Part shown: one piece after another, positions 1 to 8,015 of the stretch
Position numbering within the stretch: position 1 is the first letter of the stretch
How the letters are laid out: the number at the start of each line of letters is the position of its first letter
Assembly (NCBI RefSeq): GCF_044923475.1
Contig: NZ_CP137338.1
Coordinates: 4,526,001 to 4,590,000, forward strand
Reading direction: 5' to 3'
Length of the DNA: 64,000 nt
Origin: JAAURS01 sp044923475
GTDB lineage: Bacteria > Cyanobacteriota > Cyanobacteriia > Thermosynechococcales > Thermosynechococcaceae
The notes under the pieces: model-generated
Seen by the model: only the letters and a program-made list of their open reading frames with translations
Databases searched by the model: none
Told to the model about the DNA's origin: nothing
Program-made: the position numbers and the translations under genes

Positions 1-1
1 A

Positions 2-907
2 CGGCAATTGATTTGGGAATTGTTTCCCGGCCCTGGTAGCGAACTGACGTTTTACCTGTTTCACTACCACCAGGTGCATCCTGAAAATCCAGGGTCGCTC
101 TTGGAAATGTACGAGGACTTCTTTACCATTCTGCCGGAGTATCGTCGCTGCGATCTCGATAAACTGACTTGGATTAAACCCACCTTTGGCTATATCCCCG
201 GTCACTTCAGCGCCAACGATCGCGATCGCACCGTGGCTTTCGATCGCCTAGTCGCGATCGGGGATGCGGCCTCCATGCAGTCGCCGCTAGTATTTACGGG
301 CTTCGGGTCGATGGTCCGCAATCTGCCGCGCCTCACCGATCTCCTGGACACCGCCCTGCGCAATAACCTTTTCAAGGCCCAAGACCTCAATCAAATCCGC
401 GCTTACCAGAGCAACATTGCCGTCACCTGGCTGTTTTCGCGGGGGATGATGGTGCCCACGGGACGGCAGATTCCGCCCCAGCGCGTAAATTCTATGCTGA
501 ATACGTTTTTTGGCATCTTGGCCGGAGAAACCCCAGAAATCGCAGATGGGTTTGTCAAAGATCGCTTTGGCTGGCTGCCGTTTAACCGCATGGCCATCAA
601 GGCCGCCTTTACGAATCCGGCCCTGCTGTACTGGATCTGGGATTTGGTCGGCCCGGCGGATATGCTGCGGTGGCTCCAAAGCTACTGGAGCTTCACCGTA
701 GCAGCGTTTGTCAATGCCTTCCTCAAAAGCTGGTTTCCCGCCTTTGTTCGGCGGCTTCAACCCTATCTGGAACCGCGTTATCCCAGGCTGTGGCTATGGC
801 TGCTGGCCCTGAGCTACAGCGTCACCTATTCCATGGGGAAAGCGCGAATCGAGCGATCGCTTCCCCATCTCCCCAAACCCTCGCCTGTGCCAGCCAAAGC
901 CTTATGA
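2..907 (+). CDS. Lycopene cyclase-like FAD protein, C-terminal part (CruA/CruP family)
   Basis: The window opens inside this gene: the frame is open from base 2 with no start, and about 300 C-terminal residues remain. The segment IGDAASMQSPLVFTGFGSM matches the FAD-contacting region of the cyanobacterial CruA/CruP group, which are FAD-dependent proteins of about 500-650 residues linked to lycopene beta-cyclisation in carotenoid synthesis. The C-terminus is rich in aromatic and hydrophobic residues (for example LWLWLLALSYSVTYSM), which suggests membrane association. Whether this is CruA or its paralogue CruP cannot be decided from the fragment. The gene ends just before a foldback repeat that carries an insertion sequence; the coding part itself is intact up to its TGA. 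Confidence 0.7.
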   Translation, partial: RQLIWELFPGPGSELTFYLFHYHQVHPENPGSLLEMYEDFFTILPEYRRCDLDKLTWIKPTFGYIPGHFSANDRDRTVAFDRLVAIGDAASMQSPLVFTGFGSMVRNLPRLTDLLDTALRNNLFKAQDLNQIRAYQSNIAVTWLFSRGMMVPTGRQIPPQRVNSMLNTFFGILAGETPEIADGFVKDRFGWLPFNRMAIKAAFTNPALLYWIWDLVGPADMLRWLQSYWSFTVAAFVNAFLKSWFPAFVRRLQPYLEPRYPRLWLWLLALSYSVTYSMGKARIERSLPHLPKPSPVPAKAL

Positions 908-1050
908 CACAGTAGAATCCATCTCAATCTAAGGATCGTGGATTAAATTAACCTAGCGATTGAAATCGCGGCTACAAGAACAAAACCCGCCTGCGCGGGT
1001 TGAAATCTTCTCCTAGTCCGCGTAGGCGGACATCGTTCTTGTAGGCGCGG

Positions 1051-2355
1051 CTTGATGGTGCAGAAAAGTCATGAAGACCTTACCAGCAGGCAATATTCAA
1101 ATCTGTCAAAGGTGACAGAGAGGGGCATTCAATGTGATGCTTAAGTTCCCAAACTCAGAGCAATCCTATGTCAACCCCTCAACTCTATCGTCAACTGCAA
1201 ACTCAACTGAGTCAATGGGTCACACCCAAAGATAAACGTCACCTTACTGTGTTTGCTGAAAACATCGCTGCAATCCTCCAAGCCCAAAGTGGCAGCTTAA
1301 GCCATTGGCTGACTTATTTGAGTCATCGTCGTTGTAAAGCCCGCTCTCACATGGAACGACTGAGCTACTTCGTTCATAATCCCAAGATCACCTCAGAAAC
1401 ATTCTATGTTCCATTACTGCTTCAATTTCTTCAAGCGTGGGCGGGCATGGCGACGACATTGACCCTGGATACAAGCATGCTGTGGGATGAGTATTGCCTG
1501 ATAGAGGTCTGTCTGACCTGGGGAGGGCGCTCTTTTCCTTTGGCTCAAAAGGTGCTCAAGCATGGCAGTGCTACGGTCGCTTTTGCGGACTATTGCTCAG
1601 TGCTGGATGTGGCTGAGACGGTCTTACCCGCTGATTGTCAAATCACACTATTGGCTGACCGAGGCTTTGAGCATGGTGAGTTAATTCGTTGGCTACGGAG
1701 CCATCAATGGTCTTGGGCAATTCGCGCTAAATCCGATTTGAGGGTCACGTTGTCTAATGCTCAAACCGAGTCGGTTGCTGACCTGCTGCCAGAGCCTGAA
1801 CAAGCTTTTCTATTTTCTGATGTCACGATTCTTGAAGATATCCACTGTCATTTGGCGACCGCTCGATTATCCATCGCCCAGGAGGCTTGGGCTGTGATTA
1901 CAGATAAATCGCCTTCTGTGCAAACCTTCGCGCTATATGGTCAACGTTTTGGTGGCATTGAACCCCATTTCAAGGATTACAAGTCTGCCGCCTTTGAACT
2001 GCCTCGTTCTAAACTCAGAGATGCCCATGCTTTAAGCCGACTGCTGATGTTACTGGCGGCTGCGACCATTATTGCCATTTGCGTTGCCATTGAAACGATC
2101 GCTCAAGGCGCACTAAAGTCCATTGATTGGCATGCTCACAGGGGATTGAGTTTTCTGCAAATCGGGCTAAGACGGATTAATCAGTTGTGCTATCAAAGAT
2201 TACCGCTGCCACCCTTGAGATATTTGCCACGATGTAATCCACCACCTGCTTATGCCTCTCTCAAGAAGCGAGATGCGATGAACACTCGCATTGAGTTTGC
2301 CAAGGTGACTGTCTTCTAAAGCTTTCAGCTCCTTTGAGTTTTCTGCACCACTAAG
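1051..2355 (+). mobile_element. IS4-type insertion sequence, complete, with 10-bp target duplication
   Basis: The element is about 1305 bp. Its ends are imperfect inverted repeats: the left starts CTTGATGGTGCAGAAAAGTC and the right, read inward, CTTAGTGGTGCAGAAAACTC, about 18 of the first 21 positions matching. It is flanked by identical 10-bp direct repeats GTAGGCGCGG at 1041-1050 and 2356-2365, the target duplication of the insertion. Duplications of 9-12 bp are usual for IS4-like elements. One intact transposase gene fills most of it. Intact ends, intact gene and identical duplications point to a fairly recent insertion. Confidence 0.85.
1168..2319 (+). CDS. IS4-type DDE transposase
   Basis: This 383-residue protein should cut and rejoin the ends of the surrounding element. 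The expected catalytic acids are visible: D101 in TLDTSMLWD, D164 in LLADRGFEH, and E265 in YGQRFGGIEPHFKDYK. The last segment fits the IS4-type Y-R-E-K signature, with one extra residue between R and E. A lysine seven residues after the glutamate is present. The length is normal for a one-gene IS of about 1.3 kb. ATG at 1168 leaves about 115 bp between the left inverted repeat and the start. No frameshift or early stop is seen, so the enzyme is probably active. Confidence 0.88.
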   Translation: MSTPQLYRQLQTQLSQWVTPKDKRHLTVFAENIAAILQAQSGSLSHWLTYLSHRRCKARSHMERLSYFVHNPKITSETFYVPLLLQFLQAWAGMATTLTLDTSMLWDEYCLIEVCLTWGGRSFPLAQKVLKHGSATVAFADYCSVLDVAETVLPADCQITLLADRGFEHGELIRWLRSHQWSWAIRAKSDLRVTLSNAQTESVADLLPEPEQAFLFSDVTILEDIHCHLATARLSIAQEAWAVITDKSPSVQTFALYGQRFGGIEPHFKDYKSAAFELPRSKLRDAHALSRLLMLLAAATIIAICVAIETIAQGALKSIDWHAHRGLSFLQIGLRRINQLCYQRLPLPPLRYLPRCNPPPAYASLKKRDAMNTRIEFAKVTVF

Positions 2356-2409
2356 GTAGGCGCGGTTTCAACCGCCAGCCTAATTCTGGATCTTATTTAA
2401 CCCACGATC

Positions 2410-3657
2410 CTAAGCGTAAAGCTGTAGATTCTTCTGAAGCGGTTTATAGTTGGGCAACACTCGATCGAGCTGAACGTCAGATAGCTTCAGGTGACGCTCT
2501 AACACAACAGCGATCGTATCCCGAAAATCCGTCGTAATCGCCAGATCTCGTTTCTCGTGCAGTCGATCTGGGGAGAGTCCCGGCCAGGCTCCGTAGACTT
2601 TACCGCCGCGCAAGCCGCCACCCATCACTCCCATAACATTGCCGTGCCCGTGGTCGGTGCCCCCATCCCCATTTTCGCGGGCAGTACGGCCAAATTCTGA
2701 CATGACCAAGATCGTAGTGTCTCTATAGGCCGAGCCAAGGGCAGTTTGCAGCGCGGCTAATCCTTTCCCCAGTTGCTCTAAATTACGCGCCAGTTGTCCC
2801 TGGCTTGCGCCTTGATTGACGTGAGTATCCCATCCCCCTAATGCCATAAACCCCAGCTTTACCCTAGAATCCTTGACCATAATCTGAGCCAATCGGCGGG
2901 CATCGCTGGCAAACCCGTTGGGCAACGGTGCTCCATTGTTCGCCATTTTTGTCTCGGCATCCAGATTTGCCAATAGGGCTTTGCGGGCTAAGCGACCTTC
3001 TCGATACGCCTGACTGAGGGAATCATCGCTGCCGTACAGACTGTCGAAGGCAGCAGCAACCTTAGGCTTATCCAACGGTAACGGATTCGCTGCCTTGCGA
3101 CCCGCAGCCAAGGTGGCGACAGGTACTCGACCCGCCAGAATCCGGGGCGTCGTACTGCCAACGTTAACGGCTTGAATGGGGTTGCGGCCAGCCATTACGC
3201 CCAGCAAGCGATTCATCCAGCCATCTTGTATCGTTGAAGTGCCTGGGATACCCCGTTCCATATTGTCCTGGGCCTCAAAGTGCGATCGCGTGGGGTCTGG
3301 CGAACCCGAGGCATGGACGAAGGCCAACCCCTTCTGCTGCCACAGCGGCATCAAGGTTGCAAGGGCAGGGTGGAGACCAAATTGACCGTCTAGATCCAGG
3401 GCACCGCCTGCTTTCCCCGGTTGAGGGATGGCAATTCGCGGTCGATTTTGGTAGTAGGCTGTTTCGCGGTAAGGAACGACCACATTCAATCCATCTACAG
3501 CACCCCGCAGGAAGATTACGATGAGGCGTTTGGGGTCCGAGCTGCGGGTTGAGGAAGTTTGGGCCAAAGAGCGGGCAACCCAGCCGTGGGTTCCAACAGC
3601 GGCAAAGATGGAAGCAGCGGCAAATCCAGTTTGTTGCAAAAATTGGCGTCTGTTCAT
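2410..3657 (-). CDS. DUF1501 family exported protein (Tat signal)
   Basis: The start is set at 3657 because it gives the N-terminus MNRRQFLQQTGFAAASIFA, a clear twin-arginine signal; the frame is open further upstream but with poor sequence. The 415-residue protein has DUF1501 hallmarks: RLIVIFLRGAVDGLN near the N-terminus, GGWDTHVNQG, and SEFGRTARENGDGGTDHG toward the C-terminus. The family belongs to the alkaline-phosphatase/sulfatase-like fold, and D, H and G residues in the last two motifs probably bind metal. Its substrate is unknown. It lies 37 bp downstream of a DUF1800 gene on the same strand, the usual pairing, so both probably form one operon with a periplasmic or surface role. Its stop lies in the end of the adjacent foldback repeat. 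Confidence 0.85.
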   Translation of the reverse strand: MNRRQFLQQTGFAAASIFAAVGTHGWVARSLAQTSSTRSSDPKRLIVIFLRGAVDGLNVVVPYRETAYYQNRPRIAIPQPGKAGGALDLDGQFGLHPALATLMPLWQQKGLAFVHASGSPDPTRSHFEAQDNMERGIPGTSTIQDGWMNRLLGVMAGRNPIQAVNVGSTTPRILAGRVPVATLAAGRKAANPLPLDKPKVAAAFDSLYGSDDSLSQAYREGRLARKALLANLDAETKMANNGAPLPNGFASDARRLAQIMVKDSRVKLGFMALGGWDTHVNQGASQGQLARNLEQLGKGLAALQTALGSAYRDTTILVMSEFGRTARENGDGGTDHGHGNVMGVMGGGLRGGKVYGAWPGLSPDRLHEKRDLAITTDFRDTIAVVLERHLKLSDVQLDRVLPNYKPLQKNLQLYA

Positions 3658-3694
3658 AGCAGTTTTGGATGGAGATCGAGGGACTGGACTAGCG

Positions 3695-5287
3695 CTATCG
3701 CCGCATGAATTCTGGACTGCCGAGTACGAGCGCGGCGCGGAGTTGGGGAGGGCTGGCGGCGATCGCCTGTTGCGTTTTTGCAGAAAACGGATTGCCCAGT
3801 GTAAGTCCGAGCTGCGTCGCATCCAGAGGAGCCATCAGCGCAGAAGAAGGCTTTAGCGACTTCCGAAGCATCGGTCCCGCGAGGGTTAAGCGTTCCCTTC
3901 GGTTTGATGGGGGACGCTCCGAGGACGCCGCGCTCATAGCGGTTGTCAGCGGCAGCCGTCCGCTGGCAAGGGCAGTAGCAAAGCTAATTCTTCGAGTCAT
4001 GGCATCGGGATTCAGCCAAGCCGCTTCGGTATTTTTATACCCATCGGGCGTCAGGCAGCCGTAGAGAGGCATGCCAGCCTGCTGTAAAAAGCCAACAACC
4101 GGACGAAAATTCGTCACCTCAGTCCCCGTCGCGCGAACTGCCGACAGGGCATATTGATAGGGCGTCTTGAATTTTGCCTTGTAATAGCGGCTATCCCAAA
4201 ACTCCGGGCTGCGAAACAGCGCGCTCAAAACGGCCTGAATATTGCCGTCGGTAGACAGAAAGGTTTGAGAGAGGCGATCGACCAAGGGGTTGGGAGGTCG
4301 ATCCGCGACAAAATACTGCGCCAGCTTATAGCTGATGCGACGAGCCGTGACAGGACTCCTCGCCAACATATCGAGGGCTTGTTCCCCTTCTGCCATACCG
4401 CTGCCCTGAATGGTACGCCCCATAAAAACCTTGTCGCTATAATCATGGCGCTGGGCATCGAAGTAGAATCCATATTCCCCCACGCCAGGCCGCGCAGATC
4501 GCCGAAACGTCCATCCCGTAAGAATTTTGGCCAGCGCAACAACATCCTGTTGGGTATATCCGCCATCTACCCCCAGGGTGTGCAGCTCCATTAATTCGCG
4601 GGCGTAATTTTCGTTCAAGCCCCGCGCCTTCCCGCGAGCGTTCGGTCCTGTCGCAACGGTATTCTGCCAGTTATCCAGGTAAAACAGCATGGCCGGATGG
4701 CGCGCGGTTGCTCCGACAAGGTCGCGGAAGCGACCGAAGGTATGGGGACGAATCGCCTCTCGCTCGTAGGCTCCCACTAAAAAGCGAGTGACACCTTTGC
4801 GATCGAAGACGTTGAAATGGTTGTACCAAAAGTCCACCATCACTTCTTGCAGTTGACGCGGGCTTTCGGTCGCTCGCAGCAAGCGCGCTTGCTCGGCTTG
4901 CTCTCTGACGTAGCGCATTTCTTGTTGATAGGCGCGCCTTTGCTCTGGGGTGGGTTTCTGTCCTTTGACCGATCTCGGCAACTCGATCTGCTCTAAAAGC
5001 TGCAATGAGTTCAGCTCTAAGGTTTCAAGTTGGGCGAGCCGTGCGTTCAGACGCTGCGATTCTGGGATGGCGTTCGGGTTGAGCTGCTGCTGGATGTAGC
5101 GTTCTATCCCCAGGTTTGCGGCACGCTCGATATCCCCCGGTTGAGGGCCAAAGCTCAGGCGGTCGAGCGCGTGCAATACTTTTGGATCTGGCGGTACGGC
5201 GGCGCGACTCGGACTTAAAAATCCAAATCCTACGGTTAGCGCCAGAATGTAAAAAGACTGTATGGAGATGTTTTTTTTCGCGTTCAT
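3695..5287 (-). CDS. DUF1800 family exported protein
   Basis: The protein has 530 residues with an N-terminal hydrophobic signal segment (about residues 10-29, ending SRAAVPPD). DUF1800 features are seen in order: ALDRLSFGPQPGDIE near residue 40, the conserved MVDFWYNHFNVF, NENYARELMELHTLGVDGGYTQ and VVALAKILTGWTFRR. The family is defined mainly by its constant partnership with DUF1501, as here, where the DUF1501 gene follows after 37 bp. A joint role in exported or surface-layer protein handling has been suggested, but the biochemical activity is unknown. The gene is first in its operon; about 450 bp without a gene lie upstream. Confidence 0.85.
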   Translation of the reverse strand: MNAKKNISIQSFYILALTVGFGFLSPSRAAVPPDPKVLHALDRLSFGPQPGDIERAANLGIERYIQQQLNPNAIPESQRLNARLAQLETLELNSLQLLEQIELPRSVKGQKPTPEQRRAYQQEMRYVREQAEQARLLRATESPRQLQEVMVDFWYNHFNVFDRKGVTRFLVGAYEREAIRPHTFGRFRDLVGATARHPAMLFYLDNWQNTVATGPNARGKARGLNENYARELMELHTLGVDGGYTQQDVVALAKILTGWTFRRSARPGVGEYGFYFDAQRHDYSDKVFMGRTIQGSGMAEGEQALDMLARSPVTARRISYKLAQYFVADRPPNPLVDRLSQTFLSTDGNIQAVLSALFRSPEFWDSRYYKAKFKTPYQYALSAVRATGTEVTNFRPVVGFLQQAGMPLYGCLTPDGYKNTEAAWLNPDAMTRRISFATALASGRLPLTTAMSAASSERPPSNRRERLTLAGPMLRKSLKPSSALMAPLDATQLGLTLGNPFSAKTQQAIAASPPQLRAALVLGSPEFMRR

Positions 5288-5345
5288 AGCTTCTGTTTAA
5301 GAGGCAGTTTGAAAAGTTTCTCAGACATTACACTCGCCCCCCTAA

Positions 5346-5425
5346 CCCCCCAATTCTGGGGGGAAATAAGCCTAGTTTTTGGAAATGACCCTAGTTTTCG
5401 GTGTTCTCCCCCCAGAATTGGGGGG
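5346..5425. repeat. Inverted pair of short C/G-run palindromes
   Basis: Two copies of an 18-bp near-palindrome, six C, six central bases and six G, lie at 5346-5363 (centre AATTCT) and 5408-5425 (centre AGAATT). They are in opposite orientation and can fold into one larger stem. They lie upstream of the DUF1800 gene. The rest of the 5288-5736 spacer holds one more hairpin (GAGGCT/AGCCTC near 5450-5470), another dispersed palindrome, and no convincing gene. The role is unknown. Confidence 0.5.
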
Positions 5426-5672
5426 CGGGAGGGCTAATGCAGGGACGAATGAGGCTTTTAAAACAGCCTCTAAGCAGTTTGCGTTCTGTCAGGTCTAAAG
5501 TTTCTCGTGCTAAGACGGAACTCCATTTCAATGAAATCTTTGGTGGCGAGTATTTATCGCCATTTGGCCTGCAAAGTTCTGTTGATTTAGACATTAATTT
5601 AGACAGCTAAGCGCTCCGAATATTTCACCATTACCTGCAAACTTTAAATGCGATTTTCGACGCGATCGCCAT

Positions 5673-5721
5673 CCTACAATTCTGTAGGACAATTCTGTAG
5701 GGGCGCGAGGTTTTGCGCCCC
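5673..5721. repeat. Dispersed palindrome GGGGCGC..GCGCCCC, copy 1, with a short direct repeat
   Basis: A hairpin GGGGCGC/GCGCCCC at 5700-5721 shares its flank (ATTCTGTAGGGGCGC) with the copy at 57739-57766; a third copy is at 56776-56797. Just before it, ACAATTCTGTAGG occurs twice in tandem (about 5676-5701), and CCTACA/TGTAGG forms a small palindrome. It sits 15 bp past the stop of the small exported protein gene on the minus strand, so it could end that transcript. Its repetition elsewhere suggests a dispersed repeat that has been put to that use. Confidence 0.55.
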
Positions 5722-5736
5722 GATTAAACCCAGACT

Positions 5737-6060
5737 TTAGTCGTGGCGATCGCGATAAATCGAGTTGGAGACGCGGTTTAAACGTCGATTGAGATGATAG
5801 CGTTCCTGCGCCGTGAAAGAACCGCCATCTCGCCTATCCCTTTTTTGCTGCAATTCGATAGAAAGCGATCGTCGTTGCAAATTGCGATACTCTTTAGGAC
5901 CGATACTATCGTCTTGAACTCCATTGAAAATACGACGTTGTTGATTGGCTTGCCGCTGGTTGACGGTAGATGGAACCTGTTGGCTGGCCTGAGCTTCGAG
6001 CGGAGCAAACAGCGTTGCAACGCAAATGACTGGCATGGCAAAACGAAAGATAGAAATCAT
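5737..6060 (-). CDS. Small exported protein of unknown function
   Basis: ATG at 6060 is chosen because TGGAG lies about 8 nt upstream and the protein then begins with a signal peptide (MISIFRFAMPVICVATLFAP, ending near AQASQ). About 107 residues. The mature part is highly charged, with RRIFNGVQDDSIGPKEYRNL followed by FTAQERYHLNRRLNRVSNSI. The spacing of E-x-x-x-L-x-R motifs resembles a family of short periplasmic proteins seen in cyanobacteria and proteobacteria with no known activity. The alternating EYRNLQRR and ERYHLNRR motifs look like two copies of a helical unit. It lies about 150 bp downstream of the Spy-like gene on the same strand and may belong to the same stress regulon. Confidence 0.6.
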   Translation of the reverse strand: MISIFRFAMPVICVATLFAPLEAQASQQVPSTVNQRQANQQRRIFNGVQDDSIGPKEYRNLQRRSLSIELQQKRDRRDGGSFTAQERYHLNRRLNRVSNSIYRDRHD

Positions 6061-6207
6061 GATTGGAACTCCAAATAATGATAGAAATTGAGTGAGGGGG
6101 TTCGCTTCGATTGGAATCAATTCATTTTGTTGACTTCCAATCGTTAGACTGGAATAACAGGAGAAAGGTTCAAATTGTTTTGTATTTACTTAGACGTCTG
6201 AATGAAA

Positions 6208-6753
6208 CTACTGCTGAGGTCTATTTAACAAACTTTTTCGTTGCGATTTTCCTTTGCGGTTTCCCATGCGATCGGCCAGTTGCTGCCGTTGAGCTGGGGT
6301 TAGCACCTCTCGCATTTCTAAAAGACTCTTAAAACGCAGTTGATTGAGCGATTGCTGTTTTTGCTGCACGTCCTGAAACTTAGAAAGCACTGTAGATGAA
6401 GGCGTGTCGCTGCCAAACATCTGTTGCATTGCTTGACGCGCTTCTCGAACGCCGCGCTGTCGATCGCGAATTCGATCTTTGTACTCCCGTCGAATAGACT
6501 TCAGTTTTTGGATCTGGTCTGGGGTTAGGTTGAGTCGTTGAAACATCTGACTCATCCTTTGAGACCGTGCATTTTGGGGCGGGTTGGCTGTATCGGTTTG
6601 CAGGGCAGCCGTTTCCTCAGGGAGACGCTCGCCAGAGGCGGATTGGGCGCTGACGGGGAGTTTATCGTTCGTAAAATGAGGGATGCTCAGGGCTACCGCA
6701 GCGCCGAGCGCAAAGCCCAAAAAAGTAAAGGCCGTGGGCCGGGTCAGTTGCAT
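6208..6753 (-). CDS. Spy/CpxP-like periplasmic protein (LTxxQ repeats)
   Basis: This 181-residue protein starts with a hydrophobic anchor or signal (about residues 8-25, FTFLGFALGAAVALSIP). Its mature part has paired LTPDQIQKLKSIRREY and LTPAQRQQLADRMGNR segments, the LTxxQ hallmark of the Spy/CpxP/CnrX-like group of helical periplasmic chaperones and stress or metal sensors. A charged helix rich in R and Q lies between them. It begins only 4 bp after the anti-sigma gene, which itself overlaps the sigma gene, so all three are probably co-transcribed. By analogy with sigma/anti-sigma/sensor modules it could tell the anti-sigma factor about periplasmic conditions. That is inference from order and fold. 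Confidence 0.7.
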   Translation of the reverse strand: MQLTRPTAFTFLGFALGAAVALSIPHFTNDKLPVSAQSASGERLPEETAALQTDTANPPQNARSQRMSQMFQRLNLTPDQIQKLKSIRREYKDRIRDRQRGVREARQAMQQMFGSDTPSSTVLSKFQDVQQKQQSLNQLRFKSLLEMREVLTPAQRQQLADRMGNRKGKSQRKSLLNRPQQ

Positions 6754-6757
6754 GAGC

Positions 6758-7246
6758 TTATTCCTGTCTTGAAGGTGAGCGGTAAAAAAGACTTGGACTT
6801 GAGGCAGATGGGGATGGTCCGGTTGTCGAATCCAGGTCGGAATCTCGTTCTGCTAGCCAAAGGGGAACATCCTCCGCATTTGCCACTTCGTCCCAATTTT
6901 GAAACCAAAAGTTCTCGATTTCGGCAAGGTCTCCAACGGGGCGATGGGGTGCGATCTCGACTCGGTACAGTTGCCACAGCGCGCACAACACGACCGAAAA
7001 GCCAGCCGCAACCGCCAGCCGTCTCGGCCAGCCGCTGCGGGTGGCACGAGCCGCAGGTGCAGGTGCAGCAGCGTTACCCGCAGCAGCCGCTTGGCGCACG
7101 GCGATTGCAGCCATCAACCGATCTTCAGCCCCCGCCACCACTTCAGGCACCGGAGGAGCGTGCTGCCGTAAAAACGCCACCAGATTTGCATCTCTGTCGT
7201 TCGGCTCGTCAGCGCGATCGGGGCTTGGAGGATTGACCTTAGTCAT
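6758..7246 (-). CDS. Membrane anti-sigma factor, probable partner of the ECF sigma factor
   Basis: This 162-residue protein has a short cytosolic N-terminus (AFLRQHAPPVPE, about residues 29-40, typical of cyanobacterial anti-sigma proteins), one transmembrane segment (about residues 76-94, LAVAAGFSVVLCALW) and an extracytoplasmic tail rich in W, D and E. No zinc-binding HxxxCxxC motif is present, so it is not a ZAS-type anti-sigma factor. Its start overlaps the stop of the sigma gene in an ATGA arrangement (7243-7246), which implies translational coupling. The expected role is to hold the sigma factor at the membrane until a signal arrives. Confidence 0.7.
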   Translation of the reverse strand: MTKVNPPSPDRADEPNDRDANLVAFLRQHAPPVPEVVAGAEDRLMAAIAVRQAAAAGNAAAPAPAARATRSGWPRRLAVAAGFSVVLCALWQLYRVEIAPHRPVGDLAEIENFWFQNWDEVANAEDVPLWLAERDSDLDSTTGPSPSASSPSLFYRSPSRQE

Positions 7247-7818
7247 AGGGAAATGCCTTCTTGATGAAAGAATTGACGAAGCATTTGGCGAGCGTGAAAT
7301 ACTCTGGACTTCACCGTTCCGATCGGGATCTGCAAAATGTCGGCAATTTCAGCCTGGGGAATATCCTGGAGATCGTGGAGAACGATCGCAATGGCGTGGT
7401 CCGAGCTAATGTGCTGCAGCCCTCGACGGACCAAATCGCGATGGTGAATGTGCTGTAGGGAATTTGTAGCACTGTCCGTCGTTGCGTGCGCGATCTCTTG
7501 CTGCTGCATGCGTTTTCTTTTCTGGGCCATACTGCGTCGGTAGTCTGCACCCACATTCCACGCGATGCGGTACAGCCAAGTCGAAAACTGAGCGGACCCG
7601 CGCATTTTGGGTAACCCGTTCCAGGCTTTGATAAACACTTCCTGGACCAGATCCTCTAGCATGTCGGGGTCGCAGAGGTGCCCGAGCATCGCGCGGACCG
7701 ACTTTTGGTGTCGTCGATACAGCTCTCGAAAGGCATCGGTCCTGCCACACTGACATGCCCCGACCAACTCCGCATCGGAAGGGGGAGTGGAGGAAGTATT
7801 AGCGGTCATTTCTCGCAT
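7243..7818 (-). CDS. ECF-type RNA polymerase sigma factor
   Basis: This 191-residue protein has only the two domains of extracytoplasmic-function sigma factors. Region 2 includes LEDLVQEVFIKAWNGL and FSTWLYRIAWNVGADYRR (about residues 55-95), which contact core enzyme and the -10 element. Region 4 includes LQDIPQAEIADILQIPIGTVKSRVFHAR (split helix-turn-helix, about residues 148-178), which binds the -35 element. Regions 1.1 and 3 are absent. ATG at 7818 or at 7809 (MTANTSS) could be used. It is the first gene of a tight group with an anti-sigma factor and a Spy-like protein. Many such genes are autoregulated, but no target promoter was recognised here. Confidence 0.9.
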   Translation of the reverse strand: MREMTANTSSTPPSDAELVGACQCGRTDAFRELYRRHQKSVRAMLGHLCDPDMLEDLVQEVFIKAWNGLPKMRGSAQFSTWLYRIAWNVGADYRRSMAQKRKRMQQQEIAHATTDSATNSLQHIHHRDLVRRGLQHISSDHAIAIVLHDLQDIPQAEIADILQIPIGTVKSRVFHARQMLRQFFHQEGISL

Positions 7819-7972
7819 GCTTTCCGGGCCAAGGATGACAGAACCTCAGGGACCATATTGCCAGACCTCTCGTTTCAATATTTGACCTTCCTATTGACTT
7901 AGACTCTCGCAATGCGAAAACGGTTCAATAGCGAACGCTTGCCTTTACAATGTCACTTCTTTATATTTTCTT

Positions 7973-7978
7973 TATAAT
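7973..7978 (+). promoter_or_regulatory. Candidate -10 element (TATAAT)
   Basis: A perfect TATAAT lies about 38 bp upstream of the Mo-nitrogenase C-terminal-like gene in an AT-rich stretch. No good -35 hexamer is seen at 16-18 bp. The rest of the 7819-8015 divergent spacer shows no other recognisable site. Confidence 0.35.
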
Positions 7979-8015
7979 CAATATGAAGATGCTTTAAGCA
8001 CGTTGAGATTTTTCC

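Larger units (their letters stand above)
930..2413. repeat. Foldback (MITE-like) repeat split by an insertion sequence
   Basis: The left end (930-948) and right end (about 2395-2413) are near-perfect inverted copies of a 19-bp sequence containing GGATCGTGG. The complementarity continues inward: GAAATCGCGGCTACAAGAAC on the left mirrors GAAACCGCGCCTACAAGAAC read from the right. Removing the IS at 1051-2355 and one target copy leaves an element of about 169 bp that folds almost end to end. It also holds two inner hairpins (CCCGCC/GCGGG near 988-1002 and GTCCGC/GCGGAC near 1017-1030). The right end supplies the last bases of the stop codon of the neighbouring minus-strand DUF1501 gene. It has no coding capacity and so is a non-autonomous repeat. 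Confidence 0.75.

Noticed and set aside
5401..5610. Open frame of about 69 codons starting in the C/G palindrome
   Set aside because: It begins inside a repeat, has no family resemblance, and lacks a ribosome-binding site.
6538..7236. 232-codon plus-strand frame across the anti-sigma and Spy-like genes
   Set aside because: Low-complexity R/P/Q-rich translation, antisense to two recognised genes.
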